Assembly: GCA_028284125.1 (NCBI GenBank)
Contig: JANQSI010000003.1
Coordinates: forward strand, 62,001-126,000
Origin: Cyclobacteriaceae bacterium
Lineage (GTDB): Bacteria; Bacteroidota; Bacteroidia; Cytophagales; Cyclobacteriaceae
DNA: 64,000 bases
Reading direction: 5' to 3'
Shown: in pieces, positions 9,651 to 18,916 of the stretch
Layout of the letters: the number at the start of each line of letters is the position of its first letter
Numbering within the stretch: position 1 is the first letter of the stretch
Program-made: the position numbers and the translations under genes
Notes under the pieces: generated by a model
What the model was told of the DNA's origin: nothing
Database searches by the model: none
What the model saw: only the letters and a program-made list of their open reading frames with translations

Positions 9651-9655
9651 CTTAT

Positions 9656-9685
9656 AAACCTACCAATTTGGTAGGTTTTCTTGTT
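9656..9685 (+). terminator. Rho-independent terminator of the tRNA pair
   Basis: Inverted repeat AAACCTACC (9656-9664) and GGTAGGTTT (9670-9678) with a five-base loop, followed by the T-rich TCTTGTTTT. It begins six bases after tRNA-Arg. Confidence 0.85.
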
Positions 9686-9750
9686 TTAATCTAAATATTC
9701 TGCTTGCCTAGCTGTTCGTAAATCACTTTGACTTTAATTTAAATATTATA

Positions 9751-12234
9751 TCAAAGCTTTCTGCAAAATGTGTTCTTCGATCTTTCTGAAATATTGAAAT
9801 AAGGAATCCAAATTGCAGCACCAATTATTGTTCTGGTGGCGTCAGTATATGTGGTATTTCTATCAACTTCAGTGAGAACTCCAGGAGCCAGTATTTCAAC
9901 CAAAAAATGATCAAGAATTGGACCAAGGAGACTGACTATATAATATATTGTGATTAATCTAGGTAGGCTTGTTCGTCTGCTAAAGAACATATAAATGACA
10001 AGCAAATTAAACATTAGAAACAGGAAGTTATATATCAGTTCAGCAGCAAATAACACGGTAATATTCGCTGCATTTTCACCAATACTATTTAGAGATAGCC
10101 AAGTGTTATGATTAAAAAAATCTTCATTAATTATCTGAAGTGATAAAACGAATGGGGAAATAATTAATCCAATTGCTGGTAAAATTAACCATCCTCCTAT
10201 TTGCTTATTTTGAGAATGTTCCCACGGATCTGGATTATATAAGTAATTTATTTTGTAAGCTAAAAATAAGCCTCCAATAATAGTAACAACGGCTATTGCA
10301 ATTGAAATCCAACTAAGCTTAAATCCTGAAAGATCTTGGTTATATGTTAGATAATACGAAAGCTCTCCTTCGATTTCATCATGCTTTTTCTGAAAATCAG
10401 ATACTTGGCTGCCTTCGATAAATGACTTCTTTATTTCATATTTATGGTTCACGTAGAGTGTATTTTCCGCTCCAAAGATTTTGTTCTCATATACAAAACC
10501 ATTTCCTTCAATCTTTTTACTATAATCGCTAAAGTTCCATGGCTCTGGCAAAATAACCTGGGTGTTTTGTTCAAATTGAAATGGCCTCCCTAGATAATAA
10601 GGCATTTTATTTTGCGCAGTATTTTTAAAATCAATACTCGATTCAAGAACCATTGGATAAGTTTCTGCATAGATATATGTTTTGTCGTCCGAGTCTACCC
10701 AGAAATTTTTTATCAAATAGCTTTCTTCAACTATAAAATTGTTATTCGAGTTTCTGTTATAATCGTAATATTTAAGATTTTCCAAAATTTCGATATCAGG
10801 ATATAAATTGCTATAATAATTCAGATAATCTTTCTCTAGGGCTTCCAAGGAATTTGTCTGAAACGTAGTTCTCATATTATCAGCCCTTTTTCCAGTGTAT
10901 TCTGACCGCACTAAAAATTCTGCGTCTCCGCCAATCTCTTTAACAGTTATGATTTCCTTAATGTCAACTTTAGGGATGTTTTTGCTTGCGATTGATGAAA
11001 GTTTGTCTTCTCCGGGCCTTACTATCAACCCCATTTCATAATCAGGAAAATGTATATTGTTTAAAGACCCACCTTGATTTGACAAAGTAGGATCAACATA
11101 ATATTCTTCATCGTTGTATGAGAAAGTAACTACGCAATGATCAAACAATCGATCACTTGGTAACCATTCATCAGTAGTGTGTCCAAGATTAGTGTTGACC
11201 AAAACCGGATTTGCTTCCAAACCTTGATGGCGAAGCAAAGCTATAAGCAGTAAAGATTTATCCTTACAATCACCATATCTCTGTTCAAATACTTTTTTCG
11301 GAGGGTTGGGCTTGTAAGCTCCTATACCGGATTCAAATCCAACATACCGTACTTCGTCTTGCACAAACCTGATGGAATTTATTATTTTTTCTCCTATTGT
11401 ATTTCCTGTCGTTATTTCATCGCTTATTGATGAGATTGTTTCCTTTTTATAATCATATAATGGAAGAGCCCAGTTTGTTACTTCTAACCAATTTTTGAAT
11501 GAACTTAAATTCACACTTTTTTGTGCATTGTACCATGATGGGATGTTTGAGTCATAAAGTATTGGCTTTAAGGCGCTAACATCCCAAACGTATTCTATTC
11601 CTAGATTGCTTGTTACAATTGTAGGTTCTAAAGCATCGTTCTTCAGAAAGTACTCCAAAGATTCACCTGAAATCACTCGATTGTAAATACGGTTTACAGG
11701 AATTGAATAATCATGATAGAATGTACCAGTATAACTTCCTTTGTTCACTGGGTTGAATCCATTTATAGAATAAGAGTATTCTATGATATCATTTTCTTCT
11801 ACATCGCTTAAAACAATTACCGCACTAAGAGACCCATCATAAAGAGATCGTTCCAGATCAGTTTCTCTTTGAATAATACTTAATTGATCCTTATCAAGTC
11901 TATCCAAATTGGAACCATTTCTTCTAATTTGGATTTTGTGAATAGTCAAAGTTTGATAAGAGGGATCAAAGTTTATTGTAATCGTTGACATCTCCTGAAT
12001 CCCATCTGAATTCAAGACTTTGACTGCATAGTGTCTGAAAACTTCCTTGCTTCTTACATTATCTTGAAGATCGATCAGCAAGTACTGATAACTACCATTA
12101 TTTTCAATTATCTTTTGATTAGATAACTCAATTTGATTTACCCAATTAGGCAATGCTTCGTATTTCACATCACTCCCAGCAATCAGAATGTTAGCACAAA
12201 GAAATAAGGAAATTACTATGCTCAATCTTTTCAT
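9751..12234 (-). CDS. DUF3857/transglutaminase-like membrane protein
   Basis: An 827-residue protein with a signal peptide ending near LIAGS. Residues about 50-210 form a DUF3857 domain. Residues about 270-390 form a transglutaminase-like core with the expected Cys-His-Asp set: Cys in RYGDCKDKSLLL, His in FDHCVVTF and Asp in YYVDPTL. A strand-rich DUF3858-like region follows. Four to five membrane helices end the protein, beginning near residue 650, with the phrase IGGWLILPAIGLIISPF typical of DUF2569. The core should face the periplasm. Substrate unknown. The DUF3857-transglutaminase pair is common in Bacteroidota; the fused DUF2569 tail is less usual. Confidence 0.88.
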   Translation of the reverse strand: MKRLSIVISLFLCANILIAGSDVKYEALPNWVNQIELSNQKIIENNGSYQYLLIDLQDNVRSKEVFRHYAVKVLNSDGIQEMSTITINFDPSYQTLTIHKIQIRRNGSNLDRLDKDQLSIIQRETDLERSLYDGSLSAVIVLSDVEENDIIEYSYSINGFNPVNKGSYTGTFYHDYSIPVNRIYNRVISGESLEYFLKNDALEPTIVTSNLGIEYVWDVSALKPILYDSNIPSWYNAQKSVNLSSFKNWLEVTNWALPLYDYKKETISSISDEITTGNTIGEKIINSIRFVQDEVRYVGFESGIGAYKPNPPKKVFEQRYGDCKDKSLLLIALLRHQGLEANPVLVNTNLGHTTDEWLPSDRLFDHCVVTFSYNDEEYYVDPTLSNQGGSLNNIHFPDYEMGLIVRPGEDKLSSIASKNIPKVDIKEIITVKEIGGDAEFLVRSEYTGKRADNMRTTFQTNSLEALEKDYLNYYSNLYPDIEILENLKYYDYNRNSNNNFIVEESYLIKNFWVDSDDKTYIYAETYPMVLESSIDFKNTAQNKMPYYLGRPFQFEQNTQVILPEPWNFSDYSKKIEGNGFVYENKIFGAENTLYVNHKYEIKKSFIEGSQVSDFQKKHDEIEGELSYYLTYNQDLSGFKLSWISIAIAVVTIIGGLFLAYKINYLYNPDPWEHSQNKQIGGWLILPAIGLIISPFVLSLQIINEDFFNHNTWLSLNSIGENAANITVLFAAELIYNFLFLMFNLLVIYMFFSRRTSLPRLITIYYIVSLLGPILDHFLVEILAPGVLTEVDRNTTYTDATRTIIGAAIWIPYFNISERSKNTFCRKL

Positions 12235-12249
12235 ATTCTTCCAAATAAT

Positions 12250-12296
12250 TCATTCAAAATAGCTGAGAATTAGTTGGGTTCAAAATTTTTGAATGA
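12250..12296 (-). repeat. Ten-base inverted repeat in the leader of the DUF3857 gene
   Basis: TCATTCAAAA (12250-12259) and TTTTGAATGA (12287-12296) are exact inverted repeats separated by 27 bases, ending 16 bases upstream of the DUF3857 start codon. They could fold in the mRNA leader or bind a dimeric regulator; nothing identifies which. The rest of the 12235-12457 gap holds only a second hairpin. Confidence 0.35.
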
Positions 12297-12336
12297 GGAT
12301 GGTTTATAGAATTATAAGGTGAGAGAAAATAATCAA

Positions 12337-12357
12337 TAGGTAAACTCAACTTACCTA
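12337..12357 (-). other. Seven-base-pair hairpin, possible weak terminator
   Basis: TAGGTAA (12337-12343) and TTACCTA (12351-12357) form a hairpin with a seven-base loop, 100 bases after the stop of the preceding minus-strand gene. No convincing T run follows on the minus strand, so termination is uncertain and it may be an operator-like palindrome. Confidence 0.3.
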
Positions 12358-12457
12358 ATAAGAAAGCCTCTTGATTTAACCCGCTGAGGGTTTGGTTGAC
12401 CTAGAAAAGTGATTATGAAAAATGATCAGAGGTACGCTAAACTGATGAGACGATTCC

Positions 12458-13285
12458 TCACTTCCTTACATCCAATGACGGATCAAATACGGCATTTTCA
12501 GGAGGTGTCATTCGAGACTCATCAAATGGAAGGTCAAACTCAAGATTGTAAATGACATGGTCGCCATAGAGCTCTGTGTACTCTTGATTGTGAGATGTAA
12601 ACAGCAGCGGAAACTGTAGCCCTTCGATCTCTGCGAAATAGTTGTTTTTTCTCAATACAGGTCCAAAATACTCTTGATCTTTCGGCACCTTCATTATGTC
12701 AAGCATAGGTCCGTATGCCACGGTGTACTCATATCCTACCAAAAGATAACTCTGTGAATCTATGAACAACGTATAAGTGTCCTTGATCGACTTTCCGACC
12801 GTTGGCACTTTACTAAAGCCCATTACGACTTTGTACACCTTATTATCAAAAGCTTTATGCTCCATGAGACTGGATTCACCAAGAGTGACATGATCATCTT
12901 GTGTAAGCCAGGGAAGATTTAAGTAGTAAAAGAAAACCGAATGTTGATGTCCTGGAGGGTTTCCTACTCTCCAATCCACTGACCAAACTTTTTCTCCATC
13001 AAATGTCATTTTGGAACGAACCAACGGCCAATCCTGGTAAGACCTTCGTTTTTGCATATCAACCACCTGATCATTGATCCAAAACCTAAGCAACCCAAGA
13101 GATTCGCTATGCATGATAGTAGTAAATGATTGTGTCTTCATTTGGTCCCATTTATCATAACCTCCGTGGGCTTCAATCATTTTTTGAATGACTTCCTTTG
13201 TTTCCTTGGAAGCGTATTTGGGTTGACTTAAAGCTCCAACAGTCAATAAAAAAATAGAAATGAAGAAAAAAGTAGTCTGTTTCAT
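12458..13285 (-). CDS. Outer-membrane lipoprotein-sorting-like exported protein
   Basis: A 275-residue protein using the Met at base 13285, which gives a good signal peptide (MKQTTFFFISIFLLTVGALS). The upstream in-frame Met adds eight polar residues and is less likely. The mature part starts with a helix carrying EMIEAHGG-type sequence (QKMIEAHGGYDKWDQ), then alternating strands (SFTTIMHS, WINDQVVDM, MTFDGEKVWSVDW). This is the layout of periplasmic proteins related to LolA/LolB-like folds in Bacteroidota. Specific role unknown. No lipobox, so it is probably soluble in the periplasm. It follows the metal operon on the same strand after a 112-base gap and may or may not belong to it. Confidence 0.7.
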   Translation of the reverse strand: MKQTTFFFISIFLLTVGALSQPKYASKETKEVIQKMIEAHGGYDKWDQMKTQSFTTIMHSESLGLLRFWINDQVVDMQKRRSYQDWPLVRSKMTFDGEKVWSVDWRVGNPPGHQHSVFFYYLNLPWLTQDDHVTLGESSLMEHKAFDNKVYKVVMGFSKVPTVGKSIKDTYTLFIDSQSYLLVGYEYTVAYGPMLDIMKVPKDQEYFGPVLRKNNYFAEIEGLQFPLLFTSHNQEYTELYGDHVIYNLEFDLPFDESRMTPPENAVFDPSLDVRK

Positions 13286-13397
13286 AATGTTGTCTTGAAT
13301 AAAATTCAAGCAACGCTTACTAAATCAGAAAAATCAAGAATTTGATTTGAACGACATTTTTAGCAATGAATGACAATTCAAACGGATATCGTTGGTC

Positions 13398-14246
13398 CTA
13401 CTCATCCATCAGAAAACCTAGCAACAGCTCATTGAATTCTTGAGATTTTTCCCAAAACATGGCATGACTTGAAATACTCTGAACCTTTGACGCTGGAGCG
13501 TTTTTGTCTAACCAGCTGTTTGCTTTTTCATACCATGAAGAACGAACCATGAACATGGAAGGAACATCAGAAGTATAATTTCTCACCTCGGAAGTGTAAT
13601 CAGAAATAAGCCCATCAATGTACAATCGAATGGCTATGTCACGAGGAGTCATTAGAATTTCTTTTTTCATCCAGTTCCTATCATCAGGTTCAACTGGCTC
13701 ATTGAGCATCCAATCAATAATACCATCTGGATCCGATGGATTGGTGATCAATCCTTTTAAACTACTTCTATAGTCGTCAAAACTGCCATACACCCATTCC
13801 GTATCGACATCTCCAATCCATTTAGGGGGCTCGTCGATAAAAACCATTTTGCTGATCCGGTCAACTCCATACGACTTTAAGTACTCATACATTGTCAGGC
13901 AACCGTTCGACCACCCGACAAGAATCACCTTACTCAGATTCTTTCCAAGAATGATTTGTCTTAGATCGTTCGCATGATCAGCGTATGTATTCTTGGACAT
14001 TGTTTTGTCCGATCTACCCTGCCCTCTTGGATCGTATGCAATGACCTGATAATCTTCAGTAAAGAATTCTTTTTGTCTATCGAAGAACTTATGGGTCATT
14101 GTCCACCCTGGAATAAAGATCATCGCCTGACCATCACCTGCTACTTCAAGGTTCAGCCTCGAACCGTCATCCAATTTAAACCACTCCTCTTGAGCGCTTA
14201 CACAATTTGCAGCTATCAAAAGCAAGAGTGCTTTAAAAATTCTCAT
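13398..14246 (-). CDS. Secreted alpha/beta hydrolase
   Basis: A 282-residue protein starting at base 14246, which gives a clean signal peptide (MRIFKALLLLIAANCVSAQ) and a 14-base overlap with the upstream racemase-like gene. It is an alpha/beta-hydrolase fold protein: oxyanion region FIPGWTMTHKF, strand-turn YDPRGQGRSDK, nucleophile elbow GWSNG with Ser, and a late His in ISSHAMFWEK. Members include non-haem peroxidases, esterases and lactonases; the substrate is unknown. It is the last gene of the predicted 13-gene metal operon, and the overlap implies coupled translation. Confidence 0.86.
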   Translation of the reverse strand: MRIFKALLLLIAANCVSAQEEWFKLDDGSRLNLEVAGDGQAMIFIPGWTMTHKFFDRQKEFFTEDYQVIAYDPRGQGRSDKTMSKNTYADHANDLRQIILGKNLSKVILVGWSNGCLTMYEYLKSYGVDRISKMVFIDEPPKWIGDVDTEWVYGSFDDYRSSLKGLITNPSDPDGIIDWMLNEPVEPDDRNWMKKEILMTPRDIAIRLYIDGLISDYTSEVRNYTSDVPSMFMVRSSWYEKANSWLDKNAPASKVQSISSHAMFWEKSQEFNELLLGFLMDE

Positions 14247-15459
14247 AGATCTTTTTTGGAATAGACTCCTTGTAATTGATTTGAAGGTAATTGTGGCCAT
14301 TGACCAGTTTACCAAATCCTTCTGGCGTGATTTCAGGATGATCAGGTCCAATTAAGGTGGCTACATCTCCCACCTTGATTTTTGTTTTGGCACCAAGTGA
14401 AATATTTGCATGACTTGCATTCACATTGACTACAGGAAATAGCTTTCCATCAAGTAATACTAGTGCTCCATTTTCTGCTCCGCTGTAGTATCCATCGGCC
14501 CAACCTATAGGTAAGGTCGCAATCCACTCATCTTTTTCTACTCTGTAAAATCTGGAAAAACCAATGGTATCGCCAGCTTTCAACTTTTCAAGTCTGATGA
14601 CAGGTGCCTTTAGTCGATAAGAAACTTTCAATGGAAAATTGGCAGCTTGGTCCATATGTGCCAATGGAAATGACCCGTGTAGCAGAATGCCAGGCCTCAC
14701 CGCCTCCTGATGAGAATTCTTCAAATCAAGTAAAGAATATGAAGGTGCCAAGTGTTTTAAACCAGTAGAAATTCCCTTCTGATCAAGCTTGGTGATGATG
14801 TCCTCAAATCGAGCAATTTGTTCAGTCGCAAAATCCTTTGGAGTTGTAAGTGTTGAGAACGTTTGTTCAATGGACAGCTGTTTGTACTTGCTAATTTCTT
14901 CAGCTATTTCAACAGCCTCTCGGTATGGAATTCCCATGCGCCCCAAACCCGTATCAATGTAAAGTGCGACCTTGATAGTTGATGCCCCAATCTTCAAAAT
15001 CTTATCCAATGAAGATTTTGAGTATACACTCAAGGTGATGTTCTTTTCTATCAACTCGTCAGCTAAATCCATATCAAAATCACCCATTAACAAAATGGGT
15101 TTTGAAACACCGGCCGTTCTCATTTCTAAAGCAGTGGAATCCTTAACAACTGCCATTCCAAATATGTCCTTAGATTGATCTAGAATTTTCGAAACTTCAG
15201 GTCCGCCAAGACCATAGGCATTGTTTTTTAGAACTGCAACCACTGGTTTTCCATCAGCCATTCGACTGATTTGAGCAGCGTTATGCAGGTATGCACTTTT
15301 GGAAAGTTCGATCCATGGCTTGCTTTGTGGAGCAGCCTTATGCCCTGTAACAATATTTCCAAAAGCCGTTGGAGCAATTGAAATCAACGCCATTCCAGCA
15401 GCAGTTTTCTGAATGAAGGATCTTCTGCTTCTAATACTAATCTCGGCGTTTTTTAGCAT
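14233..15459 (-). CDS. Tat-exported alanine racemase-like protein, catalytic Tyr absent
   Basis: A 408-residue protein with start at base 15459, which places a twin-arginine motif SRRSFIQ at residues 11-17 before a hydrophobic stretch ending AFG. The body is alanine racemase fold type III: PLP lysine K78 in VLKNNAYG, GLGRMG, phosphate-binding RPGILLHG and WIATLPIGWADGY. By alignment from memory with Geobacillus Alr, the second catalytic base Tyr265 corresponds to Phe301 (IGFSRFY), and the MD pair of the C-terminal domain reads AS. It therefore may bind PLP but not racemise alanine in the classic way. It begins 19 bases after the CobW gene in a likely metal-starvation operon. Confidence 0.82.
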   Translation of the reverse strand: MLKNAEISIRSRRSFIQKTAAGMALISIAPTAFGNIVTGHKAAPQSKPWIELSKSAYLHNAAQISRMADGKPVVAVLKNNAYGLGGPEVSKILDQSKDIFGMAVVKDSTALEMRTAGVSKPILLMGDFDMDLADELIEKNITLSVYSKSSLDKILKIGASTIKVALYIDTGLGRMGIPYREAVEIAEEISKYKQLSIEQTFSTLTTPKDFATEQIARFEDIITKLDQKGISTGLKHLAPSYSLLDLKNSHQEAVRPGILLHGSFPLAHMDQAANFPLKVSYRLKAPVIRLEKLKAGDTIGFSRFYRVEKDEWIATLPIGWADGYYSGAENGALVLLDGKLFPVVNVNASHANISLGAKTKIKVGDVATLIGPDHPEITPEGFGKLVNGHNYLQINYKESIPKKIYENF

Positions 15460-15478
15460 TTCACTTCTATTATAAATC

Positions 15479-16462
15479 TCAGACCTGACCGACCTCCACC
15501 ATATGCCTATTGAACATCTTCTCAAAAGCGGCCTTTTTCAATCCACGTCCGATGAATACAAGCTTGCCTTCCCTTTGATCAGGAGATTCCCATGGAGAAC
15601 CATCAGTCGCTATAAACGTACTCCTAGCAGATTGCAAAATCACTCGGTTTGGATAATTGGGAATGGCAATGAAGCCTTTAACTCGATAAACCTGGCTCCG
15701 ATACAAGTGTACAATCCTATTTAATTCCAATTGTAAGTGGTTGAGATCAAGCGGATTTGGAAACGTCAATGTGAACGTAGTGATCTTGTGACTGTTGTTT
15801 TCCTCGGATCCATGTTCATGGTGGTGGTGATGAGAAACTTTTGAGTTTTCTATGGTCTCCGGTTTGCTCGTTCCGATTGATAATATCTCATCAATTGGAA
15901 ATTGTCCTTTTTGACCTGTGAATGTCTTGGCTTGTGGGTTTATGCCATGCATCACCTCACTAGTACGTGAGAGCTGTTCAGCTGAAACTGTATCTTTTTT
16001 ATTCAGCAGTATTACATCCGCCACTGCAATTTGGCGAAGTGCTTCTTCCGCTTCTGTGATCCATTCTTCGACTAGGCCAGCATCTGCAAGGCAAATCACC
16101 TGCTGCAATTCAAAAACCTTCTCTACTCTTGGGTCCTCAAGAAAAACTTGGAGAATGGAGCTTGGGTCCGCGATTCCTGTAGTTTCTATGATTAGTCGAT
16201 CGTATTGATCTCTTCTCTTGCTAGCCTCTTCCAATATATCAAGAAGTCCATCCGCAAGCGAACAACATAGACATCCGGCACTTAACTCAACTACCTCTTC
16301 CACTCCATCCATTACTAATGCACCATCCACATTGGTTTCTCCACACTCATTCTCTATGACAAAAATCCTTTCAGGAAGGCGTTCTTTAATAAAATGATTT
16401 AGAAAAGTCGTCTTTCCCGAACCTAAAAAACCGGTAATGATATGAACAGGAGTTCGATTCAT
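15479..16462 (-). CDS. CobW/COG0523 GTPase, putative zinc metallochaperone (copy 1)
   Basis: A 327-residue G3E-family GTPase. Walker A GFLGSGKTT spans residues 11-19, metal-binding CLCC residues 64-67, TTGIADP residues 94-100, and NKKD residues 154-157. A His-rich loop (HHHHHEH at 211-217) precedes the C-terminal CobW_C domain, which contains VYRVKGFI and the late VFIGRGL. Family members deliver zinc or other metals to client enzymes using GTP. It overlaps the DUF1826 gene by four bases, a pairing known from zinc-starvation operons. The exact metal is inferred from context. Confidence 0.9.
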   Translation of the reverse strand: MNRTPVHIITGFLGSGKTTFLNHFIKERLPERIFVIENECGETNVDGALVMDGVEEVVELSAGCLCCSLADGLLDILEEASKRRDQYDRLIIETTGIADPSSILQVFLEDPRVEKVFELQQVICLADAGLVEEWITEAEEALRQIAVADVILLNKKDTVSAEQLSRTSEVMHGINPQAKTFTGQKGQFPIDEILSIGTSKPETIENSKVSHHHHHEHGSEENNSHKITTFTLTFPNPLDLNHLQLELNRIVHLYRSQVYRVKGFIAIPNYPNRVILQSARSTFIATDGSPWESPDQREGKLVFIGRGLKKAAFEKMFNRHMVEVGQV

Positions 16463-17124
16463 ATATCGATCCTTAAAATGATTCTTTTTTCACCAGTCCC
16501 TACTATCTCAGGCGAACGATGAACAATGCCTTTCGTACGATTATGGCTGTTAGGAACTTCTCCTTTTAAGATACCTACTTCAAACGCCTCCATTTGTTGA
16601 ATTTGCGATGGGTCTTTTACTATCTGTTCATTGGTTTTACCAAGACCTGAGCGATTTACAGCTTTTTCTGGTAGCCACTCTGTTCCTTCTCCATAATAGG
16701 TTGTAAAAAGCCTGAGCGTATAACCATCCGTATGAAATTTGGTACAAGCATTGTTGTCAATGACCTTCAAATGGATCGTACCTGACTTGTGCTCAGAAAA
16801 TGTAAGGAAGTCGCTAATTAGCATCTTCAAATCCTCCCAAAAAAGATCTAAAGGTTCCAGGTCGCTCCACGTCCATTTTTGTTTCGCCAACTCGATGTTG
16901 TCACCTAGTTCTTCAAGATTGGAATGAAATTGGATAGGTTTGGGTTGCCTATCTATCACCTTCACAAGAAAGTCAGATACCTCTGCTTCCATTGATCTTT
17001 TCCAGCAAAAAAGATTGACATCTGATTCATTGATCTTATCTCTGTCAGCCCACTTATCGCTAACGACTTGACGTGGAGATTTAGTCTTTAATCCAAGAAA
17101 TGAAAGCTCAGAAAGTAGTCTCAT
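16459..17124 (-). CDS. DUF1826 family protein
   Basis: A 221-residue cytoplasmic protein. The conserved core includes HLKVIDNNACTKFHTDGY, with an HTD motif of the 2-oxoglutarate-dioxygenase type, followed by RLFTTYYGEGTEWL and a distal HRTKGIVHRSP. The pattern suggests a non-haem iron fold, but the activity is unknown. DUF1826 genes sit beside COG0523 GTPases in Zur-controlled loci of proteobacteria, which supports a zinc-limitation role here. Both ends overlap neighbours by four bases (ATGA type), so it is strictly coupled to the CobW gene downstream and the CFFCGGG protein upstream. Confidence 0.82.
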   Translation of the reverse strand: MRLLSELSFLGLKTKSPRQVVSDKWADRDKINESDVNLFCWKRSMEAEVSDFLVKVIDRQPKPIQFHSNLEELGDNIELAKQKWTWSDLEPLDLFWEDLKMLISDFLTFSEHKSGTIHLKVIDNNACTKFHTDGYTLRLFTTYYGEGTEWLPEKAVNRSGLGKTNEQIVKDPSQIQQMEAFEVGILKGEVPNSHNRTKGIVHRSPEIVGTGEKRIILRIDI

Positions 17125-17540
17125 ATTTCGTTAACTGAAGCATTAGTGAGGATGAAAACAAGATGTCCATAATCATCCTTGTTTAGTACCAATCGCCCTG
17201 TTATGGTAAGTAGTTCATCCAAATCAAATGGCTTTTGTTTAGTCTCAAATTGAACTTCGGCCACTGATTCTAGACCTCCACCTCCTCCGCAAAAGAAACA
17301 CGACGCATAGGGAAATTTGGAAATGATTATTCTGCCTCCTTCGATTTCAACCGGAAGATAATAGCCTGTAATCGTTACTTCTTTTCCTTCCAGAGCCTTT
17401 ATTTTATCATCAAAAATTGGAATTTCAGCTTCCAGGCCCAATTGATCTACATACTGCCATTCGAAACGAGTGTCTAGAAAAATCTCCCAACCTGATACCT
17501 GGGAAGAAATAACAATTAATAAACTAACAAGTGCATGCAT
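17121..17540 (-). CDS. Secreted CFFCGGG-motif protein (copy 1)
   Basis: A 139-residue protein with an N-terminal export signal (MHALVSLLIVISSQVSG). The mature chain looks like an OB-fold beta-barrel: GKEVTITGYYLPVE, then KFPYASCFFCGGGGG with C81 and C84, ESVAEVQF, and LLTITGRLVLN. The layout resembles DUF3299 (GYxxP, then a Cys at the end of a strand), but the CxxC-GGG loop is different. A paralogue of the same length with Cys at the same residues is at 21801-22220. The CxxC could hold a metal or a haem-like ligand, or be redox active; nothing in the sequence decides. It overlaps DUF1826 by four bases. Confidence 0.7.
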   Translation of the reverse strand: MHALVSLLIVISSQVSGWEIFLDTRFEWQYVDQLGLEAEIPIFDDKIKALEGKEVTITGYYLPVEIEGGRIIISKFPYASCFFCGGGGGLESVAEVQFETKQKPFDLDELLTITGRLVLNKDDYGHLVFILTNASVNEI

Positions 17541-17560
17541 AAATCAAAAAATAAAACAAT

Positions 17561-18784
17561 CTATATCGGCCACTCGTCCTGAAACCCGTTACCAGACTCC
17601 ATTCCAGCAACTTCATAATCCATTAATAAGCAATCATTCAGGTCAGCGATGATTTTTTCTTTGTCCATATCCTGACCGATGAACACAAGTTCATTCATTC
17701 GATCACCCCATTTCTTATCCCACTTTTCCTGAATTAAAGCCTGGTTTTCAATGTAGGCTTGACTCATTGCTCGTTCTTTCATAGGAACGCTGGCCCACCA
17801 TCGTCCATAAATCTCCGCTTTGAGAGAGCCACCTGCCTGACTCCATAAAATTGCTTTGTCGGGTCTCGACGCGATCCAGAATATTCCCTTACTCCTAATG
17901 ATGGCGGTAGGAAAATCCTGACTTACATATTCAAGAAAACGCTGCGGATGAAAAGGTTTCGAATTCTGGTAGACAAAGGAACCAATACCGTATTCTTCGG
18001 TCTCGGGATTATGAGCAATACCTTTTTGAGCTAATTCCAATTCTTTCTGCCATCCGGCTGATTGCTCAGCGATTTCATAATCAAAAAGTCCTGTATTGAG
18101 AATCTCCCGTGGGTCAATCTTACTATGTGTAGTTCGTATGATTTTCGCTGTAGGATTAAGCTTGTACAACGTTTTTTCCAATAACCCCAACTGATCATCT
18201 GTGACCAAGTCAGACTTGTTGAGTATGATCACGTTGGCAAATTCTACTTGATCAGTCAGAAGATTTACAATAGAACGATCATCTTCTTCATCGTCGGTCA
18301 TTTCTCGGTCCAAAATAGTATCGGCGCTACCAAAATCTTTAAAGAAATTGAACGCATCGACCACTGTCACCATTGTATCAAGCTCACTTATTTGAGTGAG
18401 GTCATATAGCTCGTCTCCAGTCGCAAACGAAAAAGTCTGAGCCACTGGAATTGGTTCAGAAATACCAGTACTCTCAATGAGTAGATAATCAAACTTGTTC
18501 ATTTTAGCGAGCTTCTCCACTTCAATCATCAAGTCTTCTCTGAGGGTGCAACAAATGCAGCCATTGCTCATTTCTACGAGCTTCTCATCAGTTCTTGAAA
18601 GCTTAGCCCCATTTGCAACCAATTTTTCATCAATGTTTACTTCACTCATATCATTAACAATAACAGCCACTTTCAGGCCTTCTCTATTGTTAAGCACATG
18701 ATTTAGTAAGGTAGTTTTCCCTGCTCCAAGAAACCCACTGAGTACCGTCACAGGTAACTTTTTTCTTTTCTTTAGTAGTTGCAT
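17561..18784 (-). CDS. CobW/COG0523 GTPase, ZagA/ZigA-like (copy 2)
   Basis: A 407-residue G3E GTPase. Walker [10 protein letters not shown] spans residues 17-25, ESTGISEP residues 104-111, the metal motif CICC residues 76-79, and NKSD residues 189-192. A long CobW_C domain ends with [12 protein letters not shown]. The length and the [10 protein letters not shown] context match the zinc-linked subgroup (ZigA, ZagA, YciC), which insert or allocate zinc under starvation. It is only distantly similar to copy 1, so the two may serve different clients. It starts 132 bases after the FtsX-type gene, the largest gap in the operon, which could hold an internal promoter. Confidence 0.92.
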   Translation of the reverse strand: MQLLKKRKKLPVTVLSGFLGAGKTTLLNHVLNNREGLKVAVIVNDMSEVNIDEKLVANGAKLSRTDEKLVEMSNGCICCTLREDLMIEVEKLAKMNKFDYLLIESTGISEPIPVAQTFSFATGDELYDLTQISELDTMVTVVDAFNFFKDFGSADTILDREMTDDEEDDRSIVNLLTDQVEFANVIILNKSDLVTDDQLGLLEKTLYKLNPTAKIIRTTHSKIDPREILNTGLFDYEIAEQSAGWQKELELAQKGIAHNPETEEYGIGSFVYQNSKPFHPQRFLEYVSQDFPTAIIRSKGIFWIASRPDKAILWSQAGGSLKAEIYGRWWASVPMKERAMSQAYIENQALIQEKWDKKWGDRMNELVFIGQDMDKEKIIADLNDCLLMDYEVAGMESGNGFQDEWPI

Positions 18785-18916
18785 TCTTCTTCTTTTTTCC
18801 CTTTAAATAAGGACGTGTTGTCTTTTCATTTTTTATTCTCAAAATCACCTATACTCCTCCTATGAGGTATTAACATCATTTAAGCGAAGAAAGTGCTCAA
18901 AAAGCTTCATAGTCGA

